A stretch of DNA of 56,366 nt from Williamwhitmania taraxaci (GCF_900096565.1 NZ_FMYP01000019.1:1-56366), one strand, 5' to 3'; counted from the stretch's first letter, positions 8,362 through 17,922 are shown. Translations and numbers: made by a program. Notes: generated by a model from the sequence alone, not told the origin.

Positions 8362-10614
8362 ATGAAAAATGAAAAACCTAACCAACAGGTCTTATCTATA
8401 CTCGTACTCGAAGACAACCTGACGGATGTTGTTCTTTTAAAACAATTCCTTTATCAAGAAGGATTTACAACGATCATTAGCCATGTTGCCAACGAAAACG
8501 ATTTTCTCGAGAAATTGCATACAGACACTTACGACCTTATCCTTTCGGACTATAACCTTCCTGGCTATACGGGCATGGCTGCCTTAAAAAAAGTAAAACT
8601 CATCTGCCCTCAAACTCCCTTTATTTGCATCTCCGGAACCATTGGCGAGGACTTAGTTGTTGAACTACTACAGGAGGGTGCTGCCGATTATGTTCTGAAG
8701 GATAAGATGGGAAAGTTACCCTTAGCCATAAACAGAGCCCTTGGAGAAGTTCAGCAAAGGCGGGCCTTAAAAAATGCCGAATCAGAGTTGCGTATCCTTT
8801 CCCGCACAGTGCAACAAAGCCCCTCGTCGGTAATCATTACCAACACGTCAGGCATCATCATTTATACGAATCCAAAATTTACTGAAATCTCCGGTTACAC
8901 TGTTGATGAGATCATTGGAAAACCTTTGCGTATACTCAAAAAAGGAAGAACCTACGATAATATACACGCCGAAATATGGAGCACCATAACTGCAGGGCAT
9001 ATCTGGCAAGGAGAATATCTTAGCAAACGAAGTAATGGCGAACTATTCTGGGAGCACACTACTATCTCTCCAATCTTCGATTCAAACGAAGAAATTTCTC
9101 ATTATTTAGCCATAAGTGAAGATATTACAGGTAAAAAACAGACCGAACAAGCCATTAAAGAGAGTGAACAAACATTTCGCTTCCTTTTTCAAGACAACCC
9201 TCTATCTATGTGGGTTTATGAAATTGAATCGCTCAAATTCCTTTCGGTAAACCAAATGGCCATAATGAAATATGGTTATTCCGAAGAGGAGTTTTATGCA
9301 ATGACCATTAGAGACATACGCCCCAAAGAAGACATCGCACGATTGAACGAAAATCTAACCGACGAAGCCGGAGATACTCAGTTCTCACGAGGATGGCGCC
9401 ACAAGCTCAAAAATCAGGATATAATTGACGTTGAAATATTCTCCCACAGCATTAATTTCCATGGTAAAAAAGCAAGACTTATAGTTTCTATTGATATAAC
9501 AGAACGTATAACAGCCGAAAAAGAAGTAAAAATACTCTCTGAAGCGGTTCAACAAAGTCCCGTTTCAATTATCCTTACAGGGATCAACGGGAAGATTGAG
9601 TATATCAACAATAAAACTGAGGAAATAACAGGATATACTAGAGCCGAATTAATTGGGAAAAGCCCGAGTATTCTCCGATCGGAAAATATTTCGAAAGAAG
9701 AGTCCACCAAACTTTGGGACACCATAAATAGGGGCGATAAATGGTCTGGAGAGTTCTATAATAAGAAGAAGAGTGGTGACCCATACTGGGAATCGGCCAC
9801 CATCTCCCCCATCTTTGATGAGGAGGGAAAGATAACCCACTTCCTCGACATCAAACAGGACGTGACTGACAAGAAAAAATTAACGGAAGACCTCATAATA
9901 TCAAAAGATAAAGCAGAGGCTAGCGATAGACTAAAAACTGCGTTTATGCACAATATCTCTCACGAAGTGAGAACCCCTTTAAACGGAATCTTGGGATTTG
10001 CAACGCTTATTAGCGAACCAGATATCGACGAAGATACGAAAGAACGTTACCTGAATATTCTTAATAGAAGCAGCGACCGATTGCTAAATACCATAACTAG
10101 CTATATAGACATTTCGCTTCTGGTCTCCGGGAACCAGGAAAAACACTTAAACAGAATCAATATAGGCAGTATTCTCAACGACATTTACGAGTTGTTTGCT
10201 CCAAAATGTACAGAGAGAGGTTTAGATATGAAAGTTGTCATTTCGGAATCGGTAGAATTGTTGGTGATGGAAACCGATCGATCCCTAATCGAAAAAGCCT
10301 TAACGCATCTGCTGAATAATGCCATCAAGTTTACAGAGGATGGAACTATTACACTCGACGGCAGGATAGCAGATGGTAGCCTTCACATATCTGTAATCGA
10401 TACTGGAATTGGAATTGAAGAGCAGGCACAGAAAAATATATTCGGTCACTTTATCCAAGAGAATTTTTCTCATACAAAAGAATACGAAGGCAGCGGATTG
10501 GGTCTTTCCATTGCGAAAGGGGTAATAAACTTGCTAGGTGGAAATATCTATGTAGTTTCTGCAAAAGGGCAGGGATCCAAATTCACCATTTCGCTACCTA
10601 TAAGTCAACTTTAA
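8362..10614 (+). CDS. Hybrid histidine kinase, REC-PAS-PAS-PAS-HisKA-HATPase
   Basis: This 750-aa soluble kinase has no TM segment. An N-terminal receiver (about 12-125, Asp63 in LILSDYNLPG) is followed by three PAS domains (about 143-260, 268-385 and 390-510); the first and third share the pattern EAVQQSPVSI/TVQQSPSSV. HisKA carries His534 in NISHEVRTPLNG, and the ATPase domain shows NNAIKFT, DTGIGI and GSGLGLSIAKG. A receiver at the N-terminus suggests its activity is controlled by phosphorylation from another kinase, plausibly those encoded upstream. It lies 14 bases before another receiver gene, so the two are very likely co-transcribed and act as a pair. Confidence 0.9.
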   Translation: MKNEKPNQQVLSILVLEDNLTDVVLLKQFLYQEGFTTIISHVANENDFLEKLHTDTYDLILSDYNLPGYTGMAALKKVKLICPQTPFICISGTIGEDLVVELLQEGAADYVLKDKMGKLPLAINRALGEVQQRRALKNAESELRILSRTVQQSPSSVIITNTSGIIIYTNPKFTEISGYTVDEIIGKPLRILKKGRTYDNIHAEIWSTITAGHIWQGEYLSKRSNGELFWEHTTISPIFDSNEEISHYLAISEDITGKKQTEQAIKESEQTFRFLFQDNPLSMWVYEIESLKFLSVNQMAIMKYGYSEEEFYAMTIRDIRPKEDIARLNENLTDEAGDTQFSRGWRHKLKNQDIIDVEIFSHSINFHGKKARLIVSIDITERITAEKEVKILSEAVQQSPVSIILTGINGKIEYINNKTEEITGYTRAELIGKSPSILRSENISKEESTKLWDTINRGDKWSGEFYNKKKSGDPYWESATISPIFDEEGKITHFLDIKQDVTDKKKLTEDLIISKDKAEASDRLKTAFMHNISHEVRTPLNGILGFATLISEPDIDEDTKERYLNILNRSSDRLLNTITSYIDISLLVSGNQEKHLNRINIGSILNDIYELFAPKCTERGLDMKVVISESVELLVMETDRSLIEKALTHLLNNAIKFTEDGTITLDGRIADGSLHISVIDTGIGIEEQAQKNIFGHFIQENFSHTKEYEGSGLGLSIAKGVINLLGGNIYVVSAKGQGSKFTISLPISQL

Positions 10615-10628
10615 AAGGAATAACGCTG

Positions 10629-11036
10629 ATGAAACAACCCCTAGATAATCCAAATATTAAAGAAACAATGCCAAGAACCATATTAGTAGTTGAAGACGAC
10701 GACCTAAACTTCAACTATATTGATATTGTGATGGAGTTGGAAGGGCTTACTGTTCTTTGGGCAAAGAATGGAGTCGAAGCAATCGCACTCTTTGACCAAC
10801 ATCCCGAAATATCTATAATTCTAATGGACATCAGAATGCCTGCAATGGATGGGTATGAAGCTACTCGTCAGATCAGGACACGGAACTCCACAATCCCAAT
10901 TATTGCCATTACAGCATTTGCCCAATTGAGCGACAAGGAAAAGAGCCTTGACGCAGGATGCAACGATTACCTCTCAAAACCCGTTCGAAAAGACGACCTG
11001 CTAAAAGCCATATACAAACACTTACCTAAGCAGTAA
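10629..11036 (+). CDS. Stand-alone response-regulator receiver (CheY-like)
   Basis: A 135-aa receiver domain with the acidic pocket E22-D23-D24, phospho-acceptor Asp67 in ILMDIRMPAMDGYEA, and Lys117 in YLSKPVR. This sequence type usually forms the C-terminal receiver of hybrid kinases, so it may be a detached receiver of the kinase 14 bases upstream. No DNA-binding or enzymatic output domain follows. An internal ATG at codon 14 just before the receiver fold is an alternative start. The gene converges with the phospholipase D-type gene, with 24 bases between stops. Confidence 0.88.
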   Translation: MKQPLDNPNIKETMPRTILVVEDDDLNFNYIDIVMELEGLTVLWAKNGVEAIALFDQHPEISIILMDIRMPAMDGYEATRQIRTRNSTIPIIAITAFAQLSDKEKSLDAGCNDYLSKPVRKDDLLKAIYKHLPKQ

Positions 11037-11060
11037 CAGACCAATCGAATCAGTTAAAGC

Positions 11061-12236
11061 CTACTCGCTCTTTCGAGTGAGATAAAACATAAGGCGGAAC
11101 ATAACTCTTATTAACTGATAGGCAAACCAATCGGCCAACCGAGACAGTAAAGTGCGCCTTCGAAGGTAATCTTCGAAAGTAATTTGCCTGCAATCGGTTA
11201 GAATGATTTCTTGCAGCAACTTTTCAAACTCAAGAGTAAAAGTTGAATCAAGGATGTTGAGATTGAGTTCAATGCTTCCGTAATCGCTAAGGTGATTAAA
11301 ATTATAACTTCCAATGGTGCTCCATACACCATCAACAGTAGCCACTTTTGCATGGATATTCGAAGGCAAATACTCGTAAATTTTAATATTATTCCGAAGG
11401 ATAAAACCATAAAGAAAGTTGGTAGCCCGCTTAAACATCGGGACATCCGATATACCGGGAAGAATAATGGATATCTCCACCCCCCTCAACCTAGCATTCT
11501 TTAAAAGTTTCCGATCTTTTCGTCCGGGAAGAAAGTAACTAGCGACTACAACTACTCGCTCCTTTGCCATTTGTATTGCCCTGCGATAACTCATCAGCAC
11601 CTCTATCTTCCGCCTAAACCAGTTGTTCTGAACCATCCGCACCATCACGCCTGGATCGTATGAACGAGGATTGGGAATGCGTTCCCGCGAACGCTCCTTC
11701 GGCGAAATAAACTGCTTGTTCCACACCTTCTTTGTTATGTTCAAAATGGGCACACACACTGGACCTTTTACAAGTATTGCAAAATCGAGCCACTCCTTCC
11801 TTCCTGGACTCCCAAGGTATTTATTCGCAATATTGATCCCACCAACAATAGCTGTAGAACCATCGACCAAAAGCACCTTATGATGCAGCCTTAAGCTTAC
11901 CTGAAATCCTTTTGATGTAAAAACAGGTGCAAATTTTCTGAAAAGTATACCTGCATTTATAACCCTTAAAATGGATCGGCGTGAGAAACTATTTGAGCCA
12001 AAAGCATCCAGCACCATATACACCCGAACACCCCTTTGAACAGCCCTCACAAGCGCATTTACTATCCGAATGCCCGTTTCATCCTCAACTACAATGTAGG
12101 TTTGAAAGTGGATATATTCCACAGCAGCATCAATGCTCCGTTCCATTGCATCAAAAAACGGACTACCACTGCGCAACAATTCCACCGTATTGCCACTAGT
12201 ATAACCACTCAACACTCTTTTGCCTAAAAACAACAT
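11061..12236 (-). CDS. Phospholipase D-family enzyme, cardiolipin synthase-like
   Basis: The 391-aa protein has two HKD catalytic motifs: HHKVLLVDGSTAIVGGIN (roughly 120-140) and HAKVATVDGVWSTIGSYN (roughly 295-315). Two HKD motifs at this spacing define the PLD superfamily branch that includes cardiolipin synthases, which join two phosphatidylglycerols or transfer phosphatidyl groups. No N-terminal TM pair is present, unlike ClsA; this resembles the shorter ClsB type. A basic, hydrophobic C-terminus could give membrane association. It is a monocistronic minus-strand gene. The exact substrate cannot be read from sequence. Confidence 0.8.
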   Translation of the reverse strand: MLFLGKRVLSGYTSGNTVELLRSGSPFFDAMERSIDAAVEYIHFQTYIVVEDETGIRIVNALVRAVQRGVRVYMVLDAFGSNSFSRRSILRVINAGILFRKFAPVFTSKGFQVSLRLHHKVLLVDGSTAIVGGINIANKYLGSPGRKEWLDFAILVKGPVCVPILNITKKVWNKQFISPKERSRERIPNPRSYDPGVMVRMVQNNWFRRKIEVLMSYRRAIQMAKERVVVVASYFLPGRKDRKLLKNARLRGVEISIILPGISDVPMFKRATNFLYGFILRNNIKIYEYLPSNIHAKVATVDGVWSTIGSYNFNHLSDYGSIELNLNILDSTFTLEFEKLLQEIILTDCRQITFEDYLRRRTLLSRLADWFAYQLIRVMFRLMFYLTRKSE

Positions 12237-12621
12237 CGCTTCGTAAATTTACAATACAAAGATAAAATTTGAAGCGAACAAACGTTACCCATACGTAGGT
12301 AAGTTCTAAATAGAAAAGAAGCAATACCCAAAAACAACAAAGCAAATTGAATAAAATGCCATGCGGGTTTCAAGCACTTTTCGAATCGAACCCAAAAAGA
12401 AGAAAAACTGTGAAGTAATCCAACGTCCTTATCGATTGATAGCGAGAATTAAAACAAATTGAAATGAAAAATAAGTTCATACCATAGAATTTGCCACATC
12501 CTTTTACTATTTTCGCAGTGTGAATTCTGCCTGTGAATTTAAACAACATCACTGATTCACAATAGCATAAATCAATAACGACAACAATATTTCAGGTAGT
12601 AAATATAAAAAAGGGGAAACA
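12237..12621. other. Divergent intergenic region between the PLD-family and CcbP-like genes
   Basis: About 385 AT-rich bases. Apart from the -7 candidate at 12257-12264 and a purine-rich AAGGGGAAA before the ATG at 12622, I see nothing definite. A 60-codon minus-strand ORF at 12370-12552 lacks protein-like composition, and a 20-codon plus ORF from 12356 is too short to call. Confidence 0.4.
12257..12264 (-). promoter_or_regulatory. Candidate -7 box (TATCTTTG) for the PLD-family gene
   Basis: On the minus strand this reads TATCTTTG, matching the Bacteroidota TAnnTTTG -7 element 21 bases before the ATG. No TTTG at the expected distance of about 19 bases upstream; the nearest is 14 bases away. 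Confidence 0.35.
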
Positions 12622-13365
12622 ATGGAGATTGGGAACAGTGCTAGAGTTCAGGATGGGATTATGTCCCCCGATTTTGACAACCTAAAAATTGGTGGTTGGG
12701 AAGGCAGAATTGTTAATTTTAGTAAAGATATACTTACCATTGAGTTGGATAGCCTAACCCTCGCACGTTTAACCGAAGGTTACCTTATTGATTGTTTTGC
12801 AGATGAAAGAGATTTTGCTTTCATTTATCTGGGAATGAACGAAGTTGAACTTACCGTTCCCCGTGACACGCGACGTGCTACAGCAAAAAAGCAGCAAGAC
12901 ATCAACCTCAAATATTCGCTCAAGGATGCGGACAAACGCATTGCGCAAATCCTTGATGCCGAAGACAATTCGGTACACGAAGAAAACCATCAGAAGTATT
13001 TGAACTACTTGAAAACCTCAATCAAAAAACCTTGCATACTTACCGGCATTGAGGATTTCGATTGGGAAGAGCCATTCCTCTTTGGGAAAGGAAAGAAGAG
13101 CGAATACGAAAAGATGAGAGCAACCAATCCCTCCTACCAAGACGAATTTGAGTATATCGAAATTACTGATCTACTCGACGAAAAGAAAGGGGTTATGGCA
13201 AACGTAAACAGGGTGTCGGATAACCAACAATTTTCGCTTCCATTGTGGGATCTAAAAACCACCGAGTTTAACTATCCTAACTACCTAATCGTTTCGGATT
13301 ACTCCTACTGGATGACGAACTATCCTCGTACCGTGAAAGTAGCGGAAGAATTGGGCGAAGAGTAG
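12622..13365 (+). CDS. Two-part CcbP-like (putative calcium-binding) protein
   Basis: The 247-aa soluble protein has no signal peptide. Its N-terminal half (GIMSPDFDNLKIGGWEGRIV, then DSLTLARL) resembles an SH3-like module found in many bacterial proteins of unknown role. The C-terminal half is acidic and ends with LIVSDYSYWMTNYP; its layout recalls the CcbP calcium-binding family (PF11535), which binds calcium through surface negative charge. The family assignment rests on pattern memory only. ATG 12622 follows AAGGGGA by about 6 bases, an unusually good ribosome-binding site for this genome. It is monocistronic and ends in a strong hairpin terminator. Confidence 0.55.
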   Translation: MEIGNSARVQDGIMSPDFDNLKIGGWEGRIVNFSKDILTIELDSLTLARLTEGYLIDCFADERDFAFIYLGMNEVELTVPRDTRRATAKKQQDINLKYSLKDADKRIAQILDAEDNSVHEENHQKYLNYLKTSIKKPCILTGIEDFDWEEPFLFGKGKKSEYEKMRATNPSYQDEFEYIEITDLLDEKKGVMANVNRVSDNQQFSLPLWDLKTTEFNYPNYLIVSDYSYWMTNYPRTVKVAEELGEE

Positions 13366-13434
13366 TATTTACTCGATATTCTGAAGAATGAATTTGCATA
13401 AGACTTTAGCAATATAGGATATCAGCATATTAAG

Positions 13435-13472
13435 AAAAAAGCACGAACCAAACATTCGTGCTTTTCTTTTTT
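13435..13472. terminator. Bidirectional hairpin terminator
   Basis: GCACGAA at 13441-13447 pairs with TTCGTGC at 13455-13461 across a 7-base loop. An A-run lies on the left and a T-rich run on the right, so it can terminate both the CcbP-like gene (+) and the convergent phosphatase gene (-). Confidence 0.85.
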
Positions 13473-13495
13473 GTCATTTTTGGCTCATTTCCCTT

Positions 13496-16048
13496 CTATA
13501 GGCGAAACCCGATAACCAGTATATCATCCACCTGATCGTGATTACCCTTCCACTCAATGTGCGCATCATACAACCGCTGGCGTTGCTCCGCTGCAGGAAG
13601 GATTGCAATATCCGTTAGCAACCGTTTAAAAGGCTTCGACATGAACTTTCGACCTTGATCCCCACCAAATTGATCGCCATATCCATCGGAGAATATAAAG
13701 AAAGTATCACCGGGCTTATAGTTCATACTGGTACATTTGAAAGGTTCATTGTCGGTTATGTGGATACCAATTGGCATTTTATTTCCCTTAAACTCTTGCA
13801 GTTCACCTTCGCGAATAAGATAGAGCGGATTGTATGCACCAGAAAAATCCACCGTGCCCAACTCTTTATCTATTACGCAAAGGGCTATATCCATACCATC
13901 CTTTTGCTCATCTTGTTTTCCGGTTTGGGAAAGGGTTCGTTTAATATTCTCCCTCAGTTTATCAAGAATACAGTTTGAGGCACAAACGCCCTCCTTTGTA
14001 ACGATTTCGTCAAGGAAAGAGACCCCAAGCATACTCATAAACGCACCGGGGACACCGTGACCAGTACAATCGGCAGCCACAACAATTATCTTACTATCGG
14101 TAGATGTGATCCAGTAAAAATCACCGCTAACGATATCGCGCGGTAAAAAAAGCACGAAACTCTCCGGCAAAAGTTTATCAAATCGTTCAAGGGGAGGCAA
14201 AACTGAAGTTTGAATACGGCTGGCATAGCGAATAGAATCCGTAATCTCCTGCTTTTGATGCGAAATAAGATCATTCTTCTCATTCAACTGAACGTTGTTC
14301 GATTTGATTTTATGATAAAGTTTAAAAAGCAGAATAACAAATACTAATATTATTAAGAAGCCAACGATGAATGTGAAGATCATCCATTTCTGGCGCTGGA
14401 TAACGCTATTCTGAAGTTCCGTTTCGGTATTTAACTGCTTTATGGATTGCTCCTTCTTTTCCGTTTCAAACCTAGTCTGCATCAGCAATAAGGTTTTCTG
14501 ACTTGCATCAGAAAATATTGAATCCTTGACAACTACGAATAGTTTATGATAGTTGAGGGCTTCCTGTGCATCACCTGTTTTTTCGTAAACCTGAAAGAGT
14601 CGCTGGTATATGGAGCGGGTAAGTTCGCGATGGCCACTCTTAAGCGCTAACTTTAAGCCCCGTTTGTATGATGCAATAGCTTCAACATAATTGCCCTTTC
14701 GGTAGTTTACATCACCCAATCCGTTATGGGCCACAGCAACTTGGTAAGTTAAACCCAATGCTTGGCTGGTTTTTAATGCATTAGTGTTATACTCAATTGC
14801 TCGATTATACTGTCGCTCATAAACTGCAATTTGCGCCAAATTTAGAAATACAACCATTTCATTTTGTGTATCCCCAATCGCCTTGGAAATATCAAGTGCT
14901 TGCTTATAAAAATCTTTGCCTTTAACGAATTTCTTTTCAATCTCTCTGGCAGGTATCCGAAGAATCGAATCCTCCCAACTCGCCATAAATCTGCTGGTAT
15001 ATTCAGAGTATGCGATTCGAGTGTAAATATTGGCGATAGCCATCATGCTATTAGCCACACCCTTTTTATTATCCGTATCCCTAAAAATTTTAAGAGCATT
15101 ATTATAGTATTCCAATGCCTTATTGAAGTTTACTTTATTGTTTTCAATAGACATTTCACTCTGCAGCTGGTTTTCATAAACAGTGCCAATACTGAATAAA
15201 CAGTTGGCAATTCCATCATGCTCCTTAATTATTTCAAAATACTTAGAAGCATCTTGAAATGATTTGATTGCCACTTGATAATCACCATGTTTTGCATCGC
15301 AATTGCCAATATTATAAAGGGCAATGGCTATCTGAAACGTATTATTAAGCTTTTGTTGGATGGTCAAGTTCTGTGTATAATAAGCCTTTGAACTATCATA
15401 CTTACCCCGTTGGTAGTAAATATCTCCTAAAACATTAGCGGTTCTAGATATTTTACCAGCATCGCCTAACTTTATCCTAATAGAATAGGCCGACTTCCAC
15501 ATTAGCGTAGCTTGATCAAGATTGCCTCGATCAAAACTATACTGACCAAGTTCATGAAAGGCATCCGCAATAAGAGATTGGTCGTTGTTTTTTTGCGATT
15601 TAGCCAACACTTCCCTAGCTGACTTTTCAGCTTGTTCGATATTGTTCTGAATGGAATACATCTTGCCTATATTAAGCAATGACTCCATCTCTCCTTTAAA
15701 ATATCCTGTTGATTTGGCCAACTCAAGCGCTTTTCTAAAACTCTTAAAAGCCTCATCAGCGTTCCCCTTGTCGTTATAAATAAAGCCCAAATTATTTAGG
15801 GCTTTTACCTCTGCCTCCGGAAGGTCGAACTTACGCGCTAAGCTAGATGCCTCCTTTGCATAGTTATATGCCTCATCGCTATTGGAAAGTTCAGGAACAA
15901 TCTCATTAAGAATTTCAAGACGTTGCTTATCCTTTGCAGTTTTCAGCAAGCTCTTTAAACTATCGACACGGATATCCTGTGCTCCGACCAAATGGGTAGC
16001 GAGAAGTAAAAATAGTAAAGGAATCGATTTGAGGAAGAACTTGCACAT
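13496..16048 (-). CDS. TPR-repeat transmembrane PP2C (SpoIIE-type) protein phosphatase
   Basis: This 850-aa protein has an N-terminal signal peptide (about 1-24), a long tetratricopeptide-repeat region (about 30-525), one TM helix (around 560-580, WMIFTFIVGFLIILVFVILL), a short coiled-coil-like linker and a C-terminal SpoIIE/RsbU phosphatase domain. The metal-binding signature is VVAADCTGHGVPGAFMS, and DGYGDQFGG near the end supplies a further Asp. The TPRs are predicted to be outside the cytoplasmic membrane and the phosphatase inside. In known systems such phosphatases act on serine-phosphorylated anti-sigma antagonists, but none is encoded nearby. I chose the ATG at 16048 over the upstream TTG at 16051. 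Confidence 0.88.
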   Translation of the reverse strand: MCKFFLKSIPLLFLLLATHLVGAQDIRVDSLKSLLKTAKDKQRLEILNEIVPELSNSDEAYNYAKEASSLARKFDLPEAEVKALNNLGFIYNDKGNADEAFKSFRKALELAKSTGYFKGEMESLLNIGKMYSIQNNIEQAEKSAREVLAKSQKNNDQSLIADAFHELGQYSFDRGNLDQATLMWKSAYSIRIKLGDAGKISRTANVLGDIYYQRGKYDSSKAYYTQNLTIQQKLNNTFQIAIALYNIGNCDAKHGDYQVAIKSFQDASKYFEIIKEHDGIANCLFSIGTVYENQLQSEMSIENNKVNFNKALEYYNNALKIFRDTDNKKGVANSMMAIANIYTRIAYSEYTSRFMASWEDSILRIPAREIEKKFVKGKDFYKQALDISKAIGDTQNEMVVFLNLAQIAVYERQYNRAIEYNTNALKTSQALGLTYQVAVAHNGLGDVNYRKGNYVEAIASYKRGLKLALKSGHRELTRSIYQRLFQVYEKTGDAQEALNYHKLFVVVKDSIFSDASQKTLLLMQTRFETEKKEQSIKQLNTETELQNSVIQRQKWMIFTFIVGFLIILVFVILLFKLYHKIKSNNVQLNEKNDLISHQKQEITDSIRYASRIQTSVLPPLERFDKLLPESFVLFLPRDIVSGDFYWITSTDSKIIVVAADCTGHGVPGAFMSMLGVSFLDEIVTKEGVCASNCILDKLRENIKRTLSQTGKQDEQKDGMDIALCVIDKELGTVDFSGAYNPLYLIREGELQEFKGNKMPIGIHITDNEPFKCTSMNYKPGDTFFIFSDGYGDQFGGDQGRKFMSKPFKRLLTDIAILPAAEQRQRLYDAHIEWKGNHDQVDDILVIGFRL

Positions 16049-16073
16049 CAAAATAGGGTATTTAGCTTAGAAG

Positions 16074-16081
16074 CAAATTTA
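16074..16081 (-). promoter_or_regulatory. Candidate -7 box (TAAATTTG) for the TPR-phosphatase gene
   Basis: Minus-strand TAAATTTG fits TAnnTTTG and ends 25 bases before the ATG at 16048. A TTTG at 16097-16100 (read on the minus strand) is 15 bases upstream, a little closer than the usual 19. Confidence 0.4.
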
Positions 16082-16243
16082 ACAAATTGAGCGTTACAAA
16101 AATGAGGTATTGCAATTAGTTTGCATCATTTTTCTAAAATGAGTCAAATACTAACGTTTGACATGCAGAACAAAAAACCATATTCTATGTTAAAGAATCG
16201 CTTTTTCAAGGGTAACGTAGGTCAATGATCACCAATATTTCCC

Positions 16244-16251
16244 TAACTTTG
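16244..16251 (+). promoter_or_regulatory. Candidate -7 box (TAACTTTG) for the zinc-uptake operon
   Basis: TAACTTTG matches TAnnTTTG and lies 19 bases before the ATG at 16270. Since it falls after the ATG at 16225, it argues that translation starts at 16270. No clear -33 TTTG is seen, and no Zur operator could be recognised. Confidence 0.4.
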
Positions 16252-16269
16252 CTAAATAAAAGAGAAAAC

Positions 16270-17160
16270 ATGTATTTGAAACCAGTTCAATACTTATCAG
16301 TTGCCATAATCGCCCTCACCATATTTGGTGGATGCTCCCAACAAAAAACGCAACCACAATCGCTTCAGAAAACTATTGCAGTAAGCATTCTGCCACAAAA
16401 ATACTTTATCGACCAACTTTCCGGCAATCATTACAACACCATTGTAATGCTACCGCCCGGAGCAAATCATGAAACGTTTGAGCCCACAGCTGTTCAACTC
16501 ATCGAACTATCGAAAGCTTCGGTATACTTTTATCTAGGACATTTGGCCTTTGAGCAAACACTTCTACAAGGGATAAGAGAGAGCAATACCCAATTAGAGT
16601 TTATCGATTGTTCCGCCAACGTAGAACTACTCCAAGGTGCATGCAACCATGAGCACGGGGAGGAACACAACCACGGAATCGATCCGCATACTTGGATTTC
16701 GCCAACCACCGTTAAAGAAATGGTAAATCAGATGGTAGCAACGCTTTCGAAAATAGACCCCGATTTTTCCGACTCCCTAAAGATTGGTTACGAAAAGGTA
16801 TCTAAACAGATCGATAGCATGGACCGAGTTCTCCGGGATGCCATCTCGAAATCAGGTACAAAAGGAGTTATGCTTTTCCATCCCATACTCTCCTACATGG
16901 CTCGAGATTATGGATTTAAGCAGTATGCTATTGAAGAGGAAGGCAAGGAACCCTCTCCACAGCAGCTTAAGAGTGTAATTGAGAAGGCTAGGGAAGCAAA
17001 AATCAACATAATTTTTGTCCAACAAGAGTTTGATGTCGAACGCGCCAAAATAGTGGCGAAAGAAATAGGGGCTGAAGTTGTTATCTTAGATCCATTAGGG
17101 TATCGTTGGGATCAAAACATCACCAATATAATCAACCATCTTTCTCCAAAAAAGCAATAA
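16270..17160 (+). CDS. znuA: Zinc/manganese ABC transporter substrate-binding lipoprotein
   Basis: The 296-aa protein captures metal outside the inner membrane for an ABC importer. A hydrophobic signal sequence ends in IFGGC, a lipobox-like site although Phe at -3 is unusual. The cluster A-I (TroA/ZnuA) fold is visible: ANHETFEP supplies the first metal His, a His-rich loop (CNHEHGEEHNHGIDPHTW) precedes the conserved DPHTW, FHPILSYMARDYG supplies another ligand, and ILDPLGYRW closes the site. The His-rich loop favours zinc over manganese. An upstream ATG at 16225 is open, but the signal peptide and promoter position favour 16270. It is followed after 3 bases by the ATPase gene. Confidence 0.88.
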   Translation: MYLKPVQYLSVAIIALTIFGGCSQQKTQPQSLQKTIAVSILPQKYFIDQLSGNHYNTIVMLPPGANHETFEPTAVQLIELSKASVYFYLGHLAFEQTLLQGIRESNTQLEFIDCSANVELLQGACNHEHGEEHNHGIDPHTWISPTTVKEMVNQMVATLSKIDPDFSDSLKIGYEKVSKQIDSMDRVLRDAISKSGTKGVMLFHPILSYMARDYGFKQYAIEEEGKEPSPQQLKSVIEKAREAKINIIFVQQEFDVERAKIVAKEIGAEVVILDPLGYRWDQNITNIINHLSPKKQ

Positions 17161-17163
17161 CCG

Positions 17164-17922
17164 ATGAAAGAACCACTCATTGAAGTCAAGAATGCTTCTG
17201 CTGGATATGGCGATTCGGTTATTCTTCACAATATAAACATCACCGTAAACGATAACGATTTCATTGGAATTATTGGCCCCAACGGCGGCGGAAAAACGAC
17301 CCTGCTTAAGCTCATACTAGGGCAGATTTCCCCAATCGAGGGAAGTGTAATCAACCACATACAACCAACGAAACTGCGCGGCGCCGTGGGTTATCTGCCG
17401 CAGGTTAGCACCATCGACAGAAAATTTCCCATCACCGTGATTGACGTTGTTCTTTCTGGACTGATGAGCAGCAAAGGTATGCGCAACCGATTTAGCAAAT
17501 TGGAAAAAGAATCGGCCGAAGCAATTCTCCGAAAAACAGGTATTTACGATTACCGCAATAAAACTATTGGTGAACTTTCGGGAGGACAGCTGCAACGGGC
17601 ATTTCTTTGCCGTGCGCTCATTTCCAACCCATTCCTACTCATTCTGGATGAGCCCAACACCTTTGTCGACAATCGCTTCGAGAAAGAACTATACAATCTT
17701 TTGCGCGAAATCAACGAACGGATGGCCATTATCATGGTTTCGCACGACATTGGCACCATTACGTCTTATGTAAAAACCATTGCCTGCGTCAACCGTCAGC
17801 TGCATTATCATAACTCAAACACTATAACCCAAGAACAACTAAAAGTCTACGACTGCCCTATACAGCTGATAACACACGGCCAAGTTCCGCATACCGTTTT
17901 AAAAACACACACCCAGCAATGA
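17164..17922 (+). CDS. znuC: Zinc/manganese ABC transporter ATP-binding protein
   Basis: The 252-aa ATPase powers the importer. Walker A is GPNGGGKTTLLK, the Q-loop region is GYLPQ, the signature is LSGGQLQRAFLCRAL, Walker B is LLILDEPNTFVD and the switch His is in MVSHDIG. The sequence type belongs to the ZnuC/MntB/TroB branch, which fits its position between the metal-binding lipoprotein and an ABC-3 permease. Its last four bases overlap the permease start (ATGA), indicating translational coupling. Metal preference cannot be told from this subunit. Confidence 0.92.
   Translation: MKEPLIEVKNASAGYGDSVILHNINITVNDNDFIGIIGPNGGGKTTLLKLILGQISPIEGSVINHIQPTKLRGAVGYLPQVSTIDRKFPITVIDVVLSGLMSSKGMRNRFSKLEKESAEAILRKTGIYDYRNKTIGELSGGQLQRAFLCRALISNPFLLILDEPNTFVDNRFEKELYNLLREINERMAIIMVSHDIGTITSYVKTIACVNRQLHYHNSNTITQEQLKVYDCPIQLITHGQVPHTVLKTHTQQ

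Noticed and set aside
12370-12552. 60-codon minus-strand ORF
   Set aside because: Composition is not protein-like, no ribosome-binding site, and AT-rich spacer easily yields such frames.
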